DNA from: a virus
Length of the DNA stretch: 64,000 nucleotides
Direction: 5' to 3' (one strand)
IMG/VR virus record: IMGVR_UViG_3300044695_006747
Location: 1 to 64,000 of that record
Part shown: one piece after another, positions 1-5,609 of the stretch
Position numbering within the stretch: position 1 is the stretch's first letter
Layout: each line of letters starts with the position of its first letter
Notes under the pieces: model-generated
Told to the model about the DNA's origin: nothing
Databases searched by the model: none
Seen by the model: the letters and a program-made list of their open reading frames with translations, nothing else
Translations under genes and position numbers: made by a program

Positions 1-498
1 TATTGGTCGTGGTGAGGACGCTATCCCCCATAGATTAGCATTACTATACAGCGTATAAGCCCGCTGTCAACCCCACGCTGCATAACAGCCGTAGGTTTAT
101 CGTAATGGCTTATCCTAATCTAGTCCCAGGCATGGACCCACGAAAGTTTATGACTAGACAGGCTCCTTACTGCAACTTTCCCAGTGTGACGATTCTTTAA
201 CATCTCTTGGCGAGTTCTCTCGTCTAGTCTTTGTATTGTAAATGCGGCGGGATTTTACCCACACTTCCCTCTGGGGGTCTAACGAACGATGATGGTAGTA
301 CTCCCTCTCACCGTCGGCTGCTCAACGCTTAACCTACGCATTATGTTTTAAGGGACGGATGGATTCGTTGATGCTATGGCGTCACAGGCATCTGCCTCAG
401 CCCGCGCTCTCAACTTGACCATCTACTTCACTACCGTTTACCGGGAGTTGCTCACGCAACCTCGCAGTCCCTTTTGATTTGTCAATGATCGCTTCGAA
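1..498 (-). ncRNA. Large structured non-coding RNA, 3' end beyond window
   Basis: About 500 nt without a credible gene, richer in G+C than the genes around it, and preceded by a strong minus-strand promoter (506-533). Read on the minus strand it folds well. A perfect 8-bp helix joins 222-229 to 152-159, and a 7-bp helix joins 174-180 to 142-148; the two cross, which implies a pseudoknot. A 7-bp helix (467-473 with 350-356) closes a domain of about 110 nt that contains a hairpin with a GUGA tetraloop (448-459). Other hairpins lie at 211-222, 77-89 and 48-67. The size, the phage setting and the nearby tRNA recall the ornate RNA classes GOLLD and ROOL, but I cannot assign a class by eye. The strand is chosen from the promoter and the GNRA loop. 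The predicted start is near 498. Confidence 0.65.
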
Positions 499-505
499 CT
501 CATGT

Positions 506-533
506 ATTCTACAATCTATTATCGGCTTGTCAA
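506..533 (-). promoter_or_regulatory. Sigma70-type promoter for the structured RNA
   Basis: On the minus strand: TTGACA (528-533), 16 bp, TAGAAT (506-511). An A/T tract lies just upstream of the -35 and could act as an UP element. Confidence 0.75.
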
Positions 534-556
534 GAAAAAAAATCCAGAAAAAAAGT

Positions 557-600
557 CTGCCATTTTGGCAGAAATCGCGGCCCCTCTGCCATTTCGGCAG
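557..600. repeat. Twin palindrome, copy 1
   Basis: CTGCCATTTTGGCAG at 557-571 and a one-mismatch copy at 586-600, centres 29 bp apart, with a spacer that begins AAATCGCGGCC. It lies just past the stop of the 613-1101 gene. On the minus strand the second hairpin is followed within 2 nt by seven T, so this copy could also work as an intrinsic terminator. Confidence 0.85.
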
Positions 601-612
601 GCGGGGTTTCTT

Positions 613-1101
613 TTAGGCTTCTACCTCATCATCAGCAAAAAAGTCTGTCAAACCAAAATCATTCCAAATAGCAATAGGAATCATATCCTTATTAGTATAT
701 TCGATATAGTTATCAAAACCATTATCATAAATACCACAAAAAGCCATACCCGGCTCAAAATAAGAAGCCTTTACATTATAGCCTAACTCTACCAGTTTTT
801 CATACAAACCAGTAGGAGGAGCCCAAGCACTATCGAACGTGGTACTAACTTGATTACCAACCCGTGTAGCCTTCAATCCATGCCATTCTTCCCTATCTGT
901 ACCAATATCAGCCCCAATATCCCACTTGGTTCCCCAGTTATTCACACAAAAATCATACCATTTTCCATTGTCATAATAATCTTCTGGCATAGGAATAAAC
1001 TCATTGCAAACCTTGCCAGCATTGTATGCTCGCTCAAAACGATCCACCATAGCGGGATCAGCGTGTTCAACGGTCAACTTGTTCAAGCACCAGTTGGGCA
1101 T
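613..1101 (-). CDS. Api92/DUF1281-like ferredoxin-fold protein
   Basis: 162 aa. The N-terminus MPNWCLNKLTV, the NNWGTKWD motif, the FDSAWAPP motif and the late F-x-G-x-Y segment match the Api92-like (DUF1281, YubB) family, which is frequent on phages, plasmids and integrative elements and has no established biochemical role. The start is set by AAAGGAAG about 6 nt upstream, which overlaps the stop of the 59-aa gene before it. The two genes therefore form a small operon from the promoter at 1313-1340. A twin palindrome follows the stop. Confidence 0.75.
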   Translation of the reverse strand: MPNWCLNKLTVEHADPAMVDRFERAYNAGKVCNEFIPMPEDYYDNGKWYDFCVNNWGTKWDIGADIGTDREEWHGLKATRVGNQVSTTFDSAWAPPTGLYEKLVELGYNVKASYFEPGMAFCGIYDNGFDNYIEYTNKDMIPIAIWNDFGLTDFFADDEVEA

Positions 1102-1112
1102 TTTTTCTTCCT

Positions 1113-1292
1113 TTAGTTTACACTAGGACGGGGCAACGGACGATCCACAAACAGCATAACGGTTTCCGCAATCTTGTCAATACCACTAGCAATCGTTTCG
1201 TATTGTTCTTCAGTATCCATACCGCTCATGCTGGTACTAATCACACAACAAGCAAACGTTTCCAAAATCTTAGCCAACTCGTCTCGTGTCAT
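1113..1292 (-). CDS. Small hypothetical protein (59 aa)
   Basis: Reads MTRDELAKILETF at its start and ends RPLPRPSVN. The good ribosome site AGGAG is 7 nt before the ATG. The sequence looks helical and amphipathic, with two adjacent Cys near residues 15-16 and no recognised domain. It is first in a two-gene operon with the Api92-like gene, whose ribosome site lies on its stop codon. Confidence 0.65.
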   Translation of the reverse strand: MTRDELAKILETFACCVISTSMSGMDTEEQYETIASGIDKIAETVMLFVDRPLPRPSVN

Positions 1293-1312
1293 TTTTGTTC
1301 TCCTGTGCTACG

Positions 1313-1340
1313 ATTCTACACTAATGTTATCGGTTGTCAA
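1313..1340 (-). promoter_or_regulatory. Sigma70-type promoter
   Basis: TTGACA (1335-1340), 16 bp, TAGAAT (1313-1318). The TGA stop of the upstream gene (1337-1339) is inside the -35 box. Confidence 0.75.
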
Positions 1341-1816
1341 GCCACCATAGCAATAGTTTTTCTGTGGTAGATTGTGGTGATGATATCCTGATTTTCCGCA
1401 TAGAACTTACGAGTTTTCATACTAGATTTGATCTGATCTTTAGGATACTTACAAATATACTCATAAGCATCCCTTACATGATCTTGTGACCAAAATCGGT
1501 CAACCAAATCCCCACACCGTACAGAAAACAGTATATCCACAAAACCCCGCTTATCCAGCACAATAAACAGAAAACGAATTTCTCTTTCTTCCCTGCTCAA
1601 ATCATAATACTTGCTAGGGTCAAGCCACTGTAGATCGGCCTGTTTCTTGCACTCTACCAAACAACCCAGCATATCATTACGATAATCGTACAACTTATGG
1701 CTAGAACGCTCCCATCCGTCAACCCTACTTAGAATAGAAGAAAGAATATTTTCCTTCCCCCCATAACCCTTCAGATTAGCCCTTGACAGGTTGTAAATTT
1801 GTTTTGCGGTGAGCAT
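1337..1816 (-). CDS. Hypothetical protein, possible PD-(D/E)XK-type nuclease
   Basis: 159 aa. The segment near residues 46-62 (DYRND, eight residues, then ECKKQADLQW) has the D...ExK spacing of PD-(D/E)XK nucleases, with a hydrophobic strand (IRFLFIVLD) after it. This is suggestive only. The ATG lies 6 nt after the -10 hexamer and no Shine-Dalgarno is seen, so the mRNA is predicted to be leaderless. The stop codon lies within the -35 of the next promoter. Function unknown otherwise. Confidence 0.6.
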   Translation of the reverse strand: MLTAKQIYNLSRANLKGYGGKENILSSILSRVDGWERSSHKLYDYRNDMLGCLVECKKQADLQWLDPSKYYDLSREEREIRFLFIVLDKRGFVDILFSVRCGDLVDRFWSQDHVRDAYEYICKYPKDQIKSSMKTRKFYAENQDIITTIYHRKTIAMVA

Positions 1817-1822
1817 GATTAG

Positions 1823-1850
1823 AGTTTACATCTAAAAGATTTTTTGTCAA
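1823..1850 (-). promoter_or_regulatory. Sigma70-type promoter, leaderless gene
   Basis: TTGACA (1845-1850), 16 bp, TAAACT (1823-1828). The downstream ATG (1816) falls where transcription should begin. Confidence 0.65.
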
Positions 1851-1861
1851 CAAATCTCGCT

Positions 1862-1900
1862 GACAACACCCATACCGCCCAAATCCGAAGGATTAGCAGA
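1862..1900 (-). repeat. Dispersed hairpin repeat, copy A
   Basis: About 37 nt shared with 3499-3536 and 5158-5195. On the minus strand it begins with the hairpin AATCC-TTC-GGATT and ends GTTGTCAGC. It sits between the tRNA and the next promoter. Role unknown. Confidence 0.55.
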
Positions 1901-1905
1901 AACAG

Positions 1906-1977
1906 CAGCCCCGTGGAGAATCGAACTCCAGTCTCTAGGATGAAAGCCTAGTATACTAACCACTATACGACGGGGCC
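1906..1977 (-). tRNA. tRNA-Glu (anticodon UUC)
   Basis: The cloverleaf reads 5' from 1977. The acceptor stem GGCCCCG pairs with CGGGGCT, and the D arm contains AGTGGTTAGT. The anticodon stem CTAGG/CCTAG holds the loop CTTTCAT, and the T arm is TGGAG-TTCGATT-CTCCA. The anticodon TTC reads GAA/GAG. The discriminator base is G, as is usual for tRNA-Glu. CCA is not encoded. It starts 3 nt after the stop of the 51-aa gene, so it is probably co-transcribed with it. GAA is common in the A/T-rich late genes. Confidence 0.92.
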
Positions 1978-1980
1978 AGA

Positions 1981-2136
1981 CTAACCAACCATTTTCTCAA
2001 TCCAAATATAACTACCATACTTATCCTGAGCCTTACGCATAGCATCGATTTCGCTCAGAGCAACAACATAACCAACAAATCGATTGTGTTGAAAAACACG
2101 CCACGAATAACCAGCATAACAGTTTGTAGTAATCAT
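1981..2136 (-). CDS. Small hypothetical protein (51 aa), leaderless
   Basis: Reads MITTNCYAGYSWRVF at its start, ends YIWIEKMVG, and is rich in aromatic residues. The ATG is 6 nt after TAGAAT with no Shine-Dalgarno, giving a predicted leaderless transcript that continues into the tRNA. No family recognised. The compact sequence resembles small phage inhibitor-type proteins, but nothing in it proves a function. Confidence 0.6.
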   Translation of the reverse strand: MITTNCYAGYSWRVFQHNRFVGYVVALSEIDAMRKAQDKYGSYIWIEKMVG

Positions 2137-2142
2137 ACGTTT

Positions 2143-2170
2143 ATTCTAACAGTTGTTATCGGCTTGTCAA
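2143..2170 (-). promoter_or_regulatory. Sigma70-type promoter for 51-aa gene and tRNA-Glu
   Basis: TTGACA (2165-2170), 16 bp, TAGAAT (2143-2148). Confidence 0.75.
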
Positions 2171-2183
2171 GAGGAGAACTTTA

Positions 2184-2227
2184 TTGCCATTTTGGCAGAA
2201 ACCGCGGCCGGCCTGCCATTTTGGCAG
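2184..2227. repeat. Twin palindrome, copy 2
   Basis: Palindromes at 2184-2198 and 2213-2227, centres 29 bp apart, spacer beginning AAACCGCGG. It lies between the stop of the 135-aa gene and the next -35 box. Confidence 0.85.
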
Positions 2228-2245
2228 AGCCTTAGCACAACCCCC

Positions 2246-2653
2246 TCAAAAGAGGAGGCTGGCCAAGCCGGTCTTGAAAGCAACCCCACCCAAGAGGGGA
2301 CGACGCACGTTGCGTGTACGCTCTGCGTAGAAGTTGCGAATCTTACCATCGGGCGTTTGGGCAGTCACAAGATGACGGCTACGCTCAAAGTTAGGATCAT
2401 CCTTACGATAGCGACTCTTGCTATTCAGGCGAGAAATGTAATCGTCAGAAAAACGATGCACTTCCAAAACCTTAGCCATGAATCGCTCAGGCAAACCCGT
2501 AACAGGCTGAACATATTCGAAGTTATAAACACTGCCAATCTTAGCATTCGTAAGCGTATCACGAAGACCACGATAGATATGAAACAGGCTGAAAGCCACA
2601 AGGCCAGCAACCACACCACCAGCAAACACAGCAAACATCGTAAAATCGTTCAT
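2246..2653 (-). CDS. Small membrane-anchored protein (135 aa)
   Basis: The start is MNDFTMFAVFAGG, chosen because CGAAAGGG lies 5-10 nt upstream of this ATG and the promoter precedes it; longer readings run through the promoter. One transmembrane segment covers about residues 6-25. It is followed by a soluble, basic and probably beta-rich domain with the stretches IGSVYNFEYVQP and TPDGKIRNFYAE. The predicted topology is a short N-terminal anchor with a cytoplasmic domain. No family assigned. The stop codon lies in a C-rich/GGGGGTT hairpin. Confidence 0.65.
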   Translation of the reverse strand: MNDFTMFAVFAGGVVAGLVAFSLFHIYRGLRDTLTNAKIGSVYNFEYVQPVTGLPERFMAKVLEVHRFSDDYISRLNSKSRYRKDDPNFERSRHLVTAQTPDGKIRNFYAERTRNVRRPLLGGVAFKTGLASLLF

Positions 2654-2693
2654 AAGAACCCTTTCGTTTAGAAATCCTTCACTCAATAAAACT

Positions 2694-2721
2694 AGCATAC
2701 CACAAGAAAACTGTTTGTCAA
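2694..2721 (-). promoter_or_regulatory. Sigma70-type promoter
   Basis: TTGACA (2716-2721), 16 bp, TATGCT (2694-2699). The TGA stop of the 113-aa gene (2718-2720) is part of the -35 box. Confidence 0.7.
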
Positions 2722-3059
2722 GCCTGAACTGTTGCAGGCACCACACTTTCCATAAGATTCTTGGCAATCTCGTGGAAGTTGACAGCACAAACGCTAGCGT
2801 TCAGCAGATCGGCCCAAACCGTTCCGGTCACGTTAGCGTCATTCAAAATCCGTTCCATTTGATCGTTATGCTTCTCTTTGAGTTTTTCGGCCAGAATACA
2901 AGCAGCATCCTCGACCTTGCTAAAATGAACCTGTTCGGATGCTTGGTGATTATAAACTTCCTCAGCAAGCCGACGCCAGTACGCACTTTTCGATTCCGTG
3001 TTGTCGATCCACAACTGAACAGCCCACGTTTCGTAGTTAGAGTAGCCGTTGTAAGTCAT
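2718..3059 (-). CDS. Conserved phage/plasmid protein with NYETW signature
   Basis: 113 aa. The N-terminal signature GYSNYETWAVQLWIDN marks a small helical family widespread in phages and conjugative elements, without an established role. A long helical stretch follows. The ribosome site AAAGGA is 7 nt upstream of the ATG. Its promoter is at 3087-3114, and its stop codon is reused as part of the next promoter. Confidence 0.75.
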   Translation of the reverse strand: MTYNGYSNYETWAVQLWIDNTESKSAYWRRLAEEVYNHQASEQVHFSKVEDAACILAEKLKEKHNDQMERILNDANVTGTVWADLLNASVCAVNFHEIAKNLMESVVPATVQA

Positions 3060-3086
3060 TGTTGGTTCCTTTGGGGTGATGCTTCA

Positions 3087-3114
3087 AAGATACCATATAG
3101 ATCGACACTGTCAA
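3087..3114 (-). promoter_or_regulatory. Sigma70-type promoter
   Basis: TTGACA (3109-3114), 16 bp, TATCTT (3087-3092). Confidence 0.7.
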
Positions 3115-3137
3115 ACAGAAAGTTGAAAAAATATTTG

Positions 3138-3181
3138 CTGCCATTTTGGCAGAAATCGCGGCCCGCCTGTCATTTTGGCAG
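3138..3181. repeat. Twin palindrome, copy 3
   Basis: Palindromes at 3138-3152 and 3167-3181, centres 29 bp apart, spacer beginning AAATCGCGGCC. A C-to-T change in the second arm creates the TGA stop of the 85-aa gene. A T-run follows on the minus strand. Confidence 0.85.
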
Positions 3182-3427
3182 ATAGGCTATTTCCTGACCG
3201 TTTTCGATCATAGCAGCATAAATAGCGATACGCTTATCTTTCTCTCGCTTCTCGATCTGATGATCGGTTTCTACACTGTCGCGTGAGTCACACTTATGTT
3301 CCAGATCGGCCAGCGAAACACCATCGGTGCGATTATCGCGGAAATCTTCAGGAAGCCAATCGTTTGGAACAACAATAACATCCTTGATCAGTCGCTCAAA
3401 CTCGGCCATCAGTTCGTAACCGTTCAT
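3170..3427 (-). CDS. Small hypothetical protein (85 aa)
   Basis: A charged, mostly helical protein: MNGYELMAEFERLIKD at the N-terminus and HQIEKREKDKRIAIYA near the C-terminus. The strong ribosome site AGAGGAG lies 7 nt before the ATG, and a consensus promoter precedes it. Its last codons and stop are supplied by the twin palindrome. No family recognised. Confidence 0.65.
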   Translation of the reverse strand: MNGYELMAEFERLIKDVIVVPNDWLPEDFRDNRTDGVSLADLEHKCDSRDSVETDHQIEKREKDKRIAIYAAMIENGQEIAYLPK

Positions 3428-3450
3428 CTTTTTCTCCTCTTGATGAATAG

Positions 3451-3478
3451 ATTATACATTTAGAATCGGCATTGTCAA
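3451..3478 (-). promoter_or_regulatory. Consensus sigma70 promoter
   Basis: TTGACA (3473-3478), 16 bp, TATAAT (3451-3456). The two hexamers are fully consensus. Confidence 0.85.
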
Positions 3479-3498
3479 CAAAAGAAAACGGTTTTTCG

Positions 3499-3536
3499 CT
3501 GACTACAGCCACTCTCGCCAAATCCGTAGGATTAGG
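3499..3536 (-). repeat. Dispersed hairpin repeat, copy B
   Basis: On the minus strand it contains AATCC-TAC-GGATT, then TTGGCGAGAGTGGCTGTAGT. Same layout as the copies at 1862 and 5158. Confidence 0.55.
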
Positions 3537-3541
3537 TAGGA

Positions 3542-3715
3542 CTAGTCGTAGTCCCTCATCGCTCGCCGGTTCTGGTCGCCGCGAGTTCGGCCACGCTTGG
3601 GGCGATTGTCGTGAGAGCCGCTACCGCTAATATGGTCGGAGTGTCCGCGACTCACTTCCCAAATCGGCTTCACATTCAGCCGAATCGAATCGTACTTTTT
3701 ATTTCGCTTGCTCAT
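3542..3715 (-). CDS. Small basic hypothetical protein (57 aa)
   Basis: Reads MSKRNKKYDSIRLNVKP and ends NRRAMRDYD, with a central GSGSHDNRPKRGRTRG stretch. It is strongly basic (many Lys and Arg) and could bind nucleic acid. The ATG lies only 9 nt after the -10 box, so the leader would be about 2-3 nt. No family recognised. Hairpin repeat copy B follows the stop. Confidence 0.6.
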   Translation of the reverse strand: MSKRNKKYDSIRLNVKPIWEVSRGHSDHISGSGSHDNRPKRGRTRGDQNRRAMRDYD

Positions 3716-3724
3716 GATGCCCTG

Positions 3725-3752
3725 ATTCTACACTAGTATCGGCCAGTGTCAA
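3725..3752 (-). promoter_or_regulatory. Sigma70-type promoter
   Basis: TTGACA (3747-3752), 16 bp, TAGAAT (3725-3730). Confidence 0.75.
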
Positions 3753-3776
3753 TAGAAAAATCCAAAAATATTTTTC

Positions 3777-3820
3777 CTGTCATTTTGGCAGAAATCGCGG
3801 CCCCGCTGCCATTTTGGCAG
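3777..3820. repeat. Twin palindrome, copy 4
   Basis: Palindromes at 3777-3791 and 3806-3820, centres 29 bp apart, spacer AAATCGCGGCCCCG. It lies 25 bp upstream of the next -35 on the minus strand. Confidence 0.85.
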
Positions 3821-3833
3821 ATCGGGGTTGTTT

Positions 3834-4127
3834 TCAGTAATCCTCGTTATAATCGCCGTAGAAACCGTAGTCCTCATCGGTTCCCCAGCCAGCACTGGCG
3901 AGGCCGGATTCGTGGTCGCCATCCATGCTGTCATAACCATCATCATCATAACCCTCATCTTCATTCATTTGATCACGGATTTCATCCAGCTCGTTTTCCG
4001 GCAAACCCCAAAAATCATTGTGATCATCATAGTTCACATCATCACGGTCGTGCGACTCATCATCAATCCACGGATAAATGGTACGCTCGGCCATCTCGTC
4101 GAAACGGTCAAAAGAATCCTGGCTCAT
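3834..4127 (-). CDS. Highly acidic hypothetical protein (97 aa)
   Basis: Start at MSQDSFDRFDEM, because GAGGAG lies 6 nt before this ATG. An ATG 39 nt further upstream is only 9 nt after the -10 box. The protein is extremely rich in Asp, Glu, Gly and Tyr, with runs such as NEDEGYDDDGYDSMDGD. DNA-mimic or protein-sequestering roles are typical of such acidic phage proteins but are not shown here. Its promoter lies partly inside the end of the 66-aa gene. Confidence 0.65.
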   Translation of the reverse strand: MSQDSFDRFDEMAERTIYPWIDDESHDRDDVNYDDHNDFWGLPENELDEIRDQMNEDEGYDDDGYDSMDGDHESGLASAGWGTDEDYGFYGDYNEDY

Positions 4128-4175
4128 CGTGTTCTCCTCATCGTGAAGGGGATCGGGGTGACTCATGACTTATCC

Positions 4176-4204
4176 TTTCTACACTAATCAAAACCGGTCG
4201 TCAA
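4176..4204 (-). promoter_or_regulatory. Sigma70-type promoter, 17-bp spacer
   Basis: TTGACG (4199-4204), 17 bp, TAGAAA (4176-4181). It overlaps the 3' end of the gene 4188-4388. Confidence 0.6.
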
Positions 4205-4388
4205 GGGGAGCAAACTCGTCAACAATGCCGACCACTTCGGCCCAATCCCAAAAGTCGGTCAGGTTGCTGGGATCATCAATCGGCTCGACCATCGGCTCGA
4301 CCGTACCATCGTCGGCCAGTTGAGAGAGCAAAGCGTTGATCGTGTCGGTATCATCGAGCAGACCAGCCATTCGCGGAAACTGATTCAT
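4188..4388 (-). CDS. Small acidic hypothetical protein (66 aa)
   Basis: Start MNQFPRMAGLLDDTD, set by CGGAG 8 nt upstream; a longer reading runs back into the leader. Acidic, with VEPMVEPIDD and DFWDWAEVVG segments, and probably helical. No family recognised. The TTTTGA at its end doubles as part of the next promoter's spacer. Confidence 0.6.
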   Translation of the reverse strand: MNQFPRMAGLLDDTDTINALLSQLADDGTVEPMVEPIDDPSNLTDFWDWAEVVGIVDEFAPLDDRF

Positions 4389-4417
4389 CGTCGTTTCTCC
4401 GTTGGGGTGATGCTTTG

Positions 4418-4445
4418 ATTCTACAGTTAGATATCGGCTTGTCAA
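4418..4445 (-). promoter_or_regulatory. Sigma70-type promoter
   Basis: TTGACA (4440-4445), 16 bp, TAGAAT (4418-4423). Confidence 0.75.
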
Positions 4446-4478
4446 GCAAAGAAAATGTAGTCAAAAAAAAGATTTTTT

Positions 4479-4494
4479 CGGCACACCGTTTGCT
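4479..4494 (+). promoter_or_regulatory. Sigma54-like -24/-12 element (a)
   Basis: CGGCACACCGTTTGCT: GG (4480-4481) and GC (4492-4493) are separated by exactly 10 bp. The predicted +1 (4505) is the centre of the palindrome that follows. Confidence 0.5.
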
Positions 4495-4497
4495 AGC

Positions 4498-4541
4498 CTG
4501 CCATTTTGGCAGCCGGGCCGCGGAAACTGCCATTTTGGCAG
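4498..4541. repeat. Twin palindrome, copy 5 (spacer inverted)
   Basis: Palindromes at 4498-4512 and 4527-4541, centres 29 bp apart. The spacer CCGGGCCGCGGAAA is the reverse complement of the type seen in copies 1-4. Confidence 0.85.
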
Positions 4542-4551
4542 CCCTTGATAT

Positions 4552-4629
4552 TTAGTGGATTAGGTAAACTGTGAGGCATCCAAAAATAAATGAACCACCG
4601 AAAATAATAATAAGATTATACTTAGTCAT
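4552..4629 (-). CDS. Tiny membrane protein (25 aa)
   Basis: Reads MTKYNLIIIFGGSFIF and ends CLTVYLIH, almost entirely one transmembrane helix. Its ATG overlaps the TAA of the 35-aa gene, and AAGGA precedes it. It is the last gene of a three-gene operon from 5050. No family recognised; tiny phage membrane proteins often target host envelope proteins. Confidence 0.5.
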   Translation of the reverse strand: MTKYNLIIIFGGSFIFGCLTVYLIH

Positions 4630-4729
4630 TTTTATTCCTTATAGGAAAAACAAGATCACAAACAACGTAACTAGCAATAACGCCGCAAGCAAATCCCACA
4701 CCTATTTGTACCCAGTTCATATCGGCCAT
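4622..4729 (-). CDS. Tiny membrane protein (35 aa)
   Basis: Reads MADMNWVQIGVGFACG and ends VFPIRNKND. One transmembrane helix (about residues 6-29) is followed by a short basic tail. AAAGGGG lies upstream of the ATG. It begins about 20 nt after the stop of the 100-aa gene, and its end overlaps the start of the 25-aa gene, which suggests coupled translation. Confidence 0.55.
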   Translation of the reverse strand: MADMNWVQIGVGFACGVIASYVVCDLVFPIRNKND

Positions 4730-4747
4730 CCCTTGCCCCTTTCTTTA

Positions 4748-5050
4748 TTAGGAGTTCACCAAAATATTATCTTCAAACTCTGTACCATCCTGCAAAAACC
4801 ATTCATACTTTCGCTGGTAAACTTTCACAGGAGAATACTGATTGATTCGCTTTTTCGTGGTATGGGTATGATATCCGCCACTATTCAACTTTACAAGCCC
4901 ATTCGGATAGAATCGTACAACGGCCGTACCATGCAACCGAATAGAAACACTGTTATCGTACTCGATTTCCGCATAGGTATTATTACCAACTTTACGAGTC
5001 TTACGATTCGTCTTACCGTGAACCAGAGTAACCGCTTCAGTATAGTTCAT
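4748..5050 (-). CDS. Conserved phage hypothetical protein (100 aa)
   Basis: Start MNYTEAVTLVHGKTNRK, set by TTGGAG upstream; a longer reading enters the leader. The pattern (basic N-terminal helix, NNTYAEIEYDNSVSIRLHG, FYPNGLVKLNSGGYHT, then TTKKRINQYSP) belongs to a small family seen widely on phages and plasmids, without a known function. It is probably beta-rich. It heads an operon with two tiny membrane proteins. Confidence 0.7.
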   Translation of the reverse strand: MNYTEAVTLVHGKTNRKTRKVGNNTYAEIEYDNSVSIRLHGTAVVRFYPNGLVKLNSGGYHTHTTKKRINQYSPVKVYQRKYEWFLQDGTEFEDNILVNS

Positions 5051-5054
5051 TTTT

Positions 5055-5141
5055 CTACTCCAATGAAAGCAACCAAACCACACTAAGAATCATACTACCC
5101 GCAATCCACACTGTCAATACCAATCCGATCAAGATTTCCAT
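5055..5141 (-). CDS. Tiny membrane protein (28 aa)
   Basis: Reads MEILIGLVLTVWIAG and ends VVWLLSLE, a single hydrophobic helix. GAGG lies 6 nt before the ATG. Its stop is within the ribosome site of the next gene. A promoter (5089-5117) lies inside it, so it would be translated only from longer transcripts. Supported by the ribosome site and composition only. Confidence 0.4.
   Translation of the reverse strand: MEILIGLVLTVWIAGSMILSVVWLLSLE
5089..5117 (-). promoter_or_regulatory. Sigma70-type promoter, 17-bp spacer
   Basis: TTGACA (5112-5117), 17 bp, TATGAT (5089-5094). It drives the 100-aa gene and the two tiny membrane genes. Confidence 0.65.
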
Positions 5142-5157
5142 TAGGCCCTCATTTTGG

Positions 5158-5195
5158 CTGACTATAGCCCACCTTGCCAATCCGATAGGATCGGA
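5158..5195 (-). repeat. Dispersed hairpin repeat, copy C
   Basis: On the minus strand: CCGATCCTATCGGATT, then GGCAAGGTGGGCTATAGTCA. It is the most diverged of the three copies, but a hairpin is kept. Confidence 0.5.
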
Positions 5196-5206
5196 TAAGA
5201 CAAATC

Positions 5207-5224
5207 AACCCCCACAACAGGGGA
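5207..5224 (-). terminator. Hairpin after the 71-aa gene
   Basis: On the minus strand, TCCCCTGTTGTGGGG followed by GTTGATTTG. The CCCC/GGGG stem starts right after the stop codon. The T-run is weak. Confidence 0.45.
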
Positions 5225-5440
5225 CTATGAAACCCCCATCCAAGCGGCATTTTCCAGACAGTAAATATAAAACATATCATTCAGTATTTCCCGATAGTTA
5301 CTATCGGTCAACCGACGACGATCCCTAGTAGACTCACATTCAGCATATAGCCTACCATCTGGCGTGCCGATAAACGTCACGTTATGGCTTTCGCTTCCCC
5401 AAATCTGCTTCAACGCATCACGAAACTTGTTGATTTCCAT
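5225..5440 (-). CDS. Small hypothetical protein (71 aa)
   Basis: Start MEINKFRDALKQIWG, placed by AGGAG 8 nt upstream and by the promoter at 5472-5499; a longer reading crosses the promoter. A mixed alpha/beta pattern (HNVTFIGTPDGRLYAECE) precedes a helical C-terminus. No family recognised. The gene is followed by a hairpin. Confidence 0.65.
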   Translation of the reverse strand: MEINKFRDALKQIWGSESHNVTFIGTPDGRLYAECESTRDRRRLTDSNYREILNDMFYIYCLENAAWMGVS

Positions 5441-5471
5441 TTTTCTTTCTCCTGCTACTAGGTATATCGGT

Positions 5472-5499
5472 ATTCTACCAGCCATCCCTTGAATGTCAA
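5472..5499 (-). promoter_or_regulatory. Sigma70-type promoter
   Basis: TTGACA (5494-5499), 16 bp, TAGAAT (5472-5477), preceded by an eight-T tract. Confidence 0.75.
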
Positions 5500-5532
5500 A
5501 CAAAAAAAATAGCAGAATAATATTTTGTGGTT

Positions 5533-5548
5533 TGGTACGGATTTTGCT
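5533..5548 (+). promoter_or_regulatory. Sigma54-like -24/-12 element (f)
   Basis: TGGTACGGATTTTGCT: GG (5534-5535) and GC (5546-5547) are 10 bp apart. The palindrome at 5554-5568 spans the predicted +1. Confidence 0.45.
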
Positions 5549-5553
5549 GGTGG

Positions 5554-5597
5554 CTGCCATTTTGGCAGAAATCGCGCGCCGCCTGCCATTTTGGCAG
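5554..5597. repeat. Twin palindrome, copy 6
   Basis: Palindromes at 5554-5568 and 5583-5597, centres 29 bp apart, spacer AAATCGCGCGCCGC. Confidence 0.85.
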
Positions 5598-5609
5598 TAT
5601 TACTTTTCC

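Noticed and set aside
1-498. rRNA, tmRNA, RNase P RNA or a group I intron
   Set aside because: None of the well-known conserved cores (tmRNA tag and Ala acceptor, RNase P core, intron catalytic core) could be seen on either strand.
502-786. Plus-strand frame through the first palindrome and the end of the Api92-like gene
   Set aside because: It is antisense to a clear gene and reads through a repeat; no ribosome site.
2153-2671. 172-codon plus-strand frame
   Set aside because: It is a shadow of the membrane protein on the other strand and includes the repeats.
3746-4187. His-rich and Ile-rich plus-strand frames
   Set aside because: These are antisense readings of the acidic protein at 3834, whose GAT/GAC codons give His and Ile runs.
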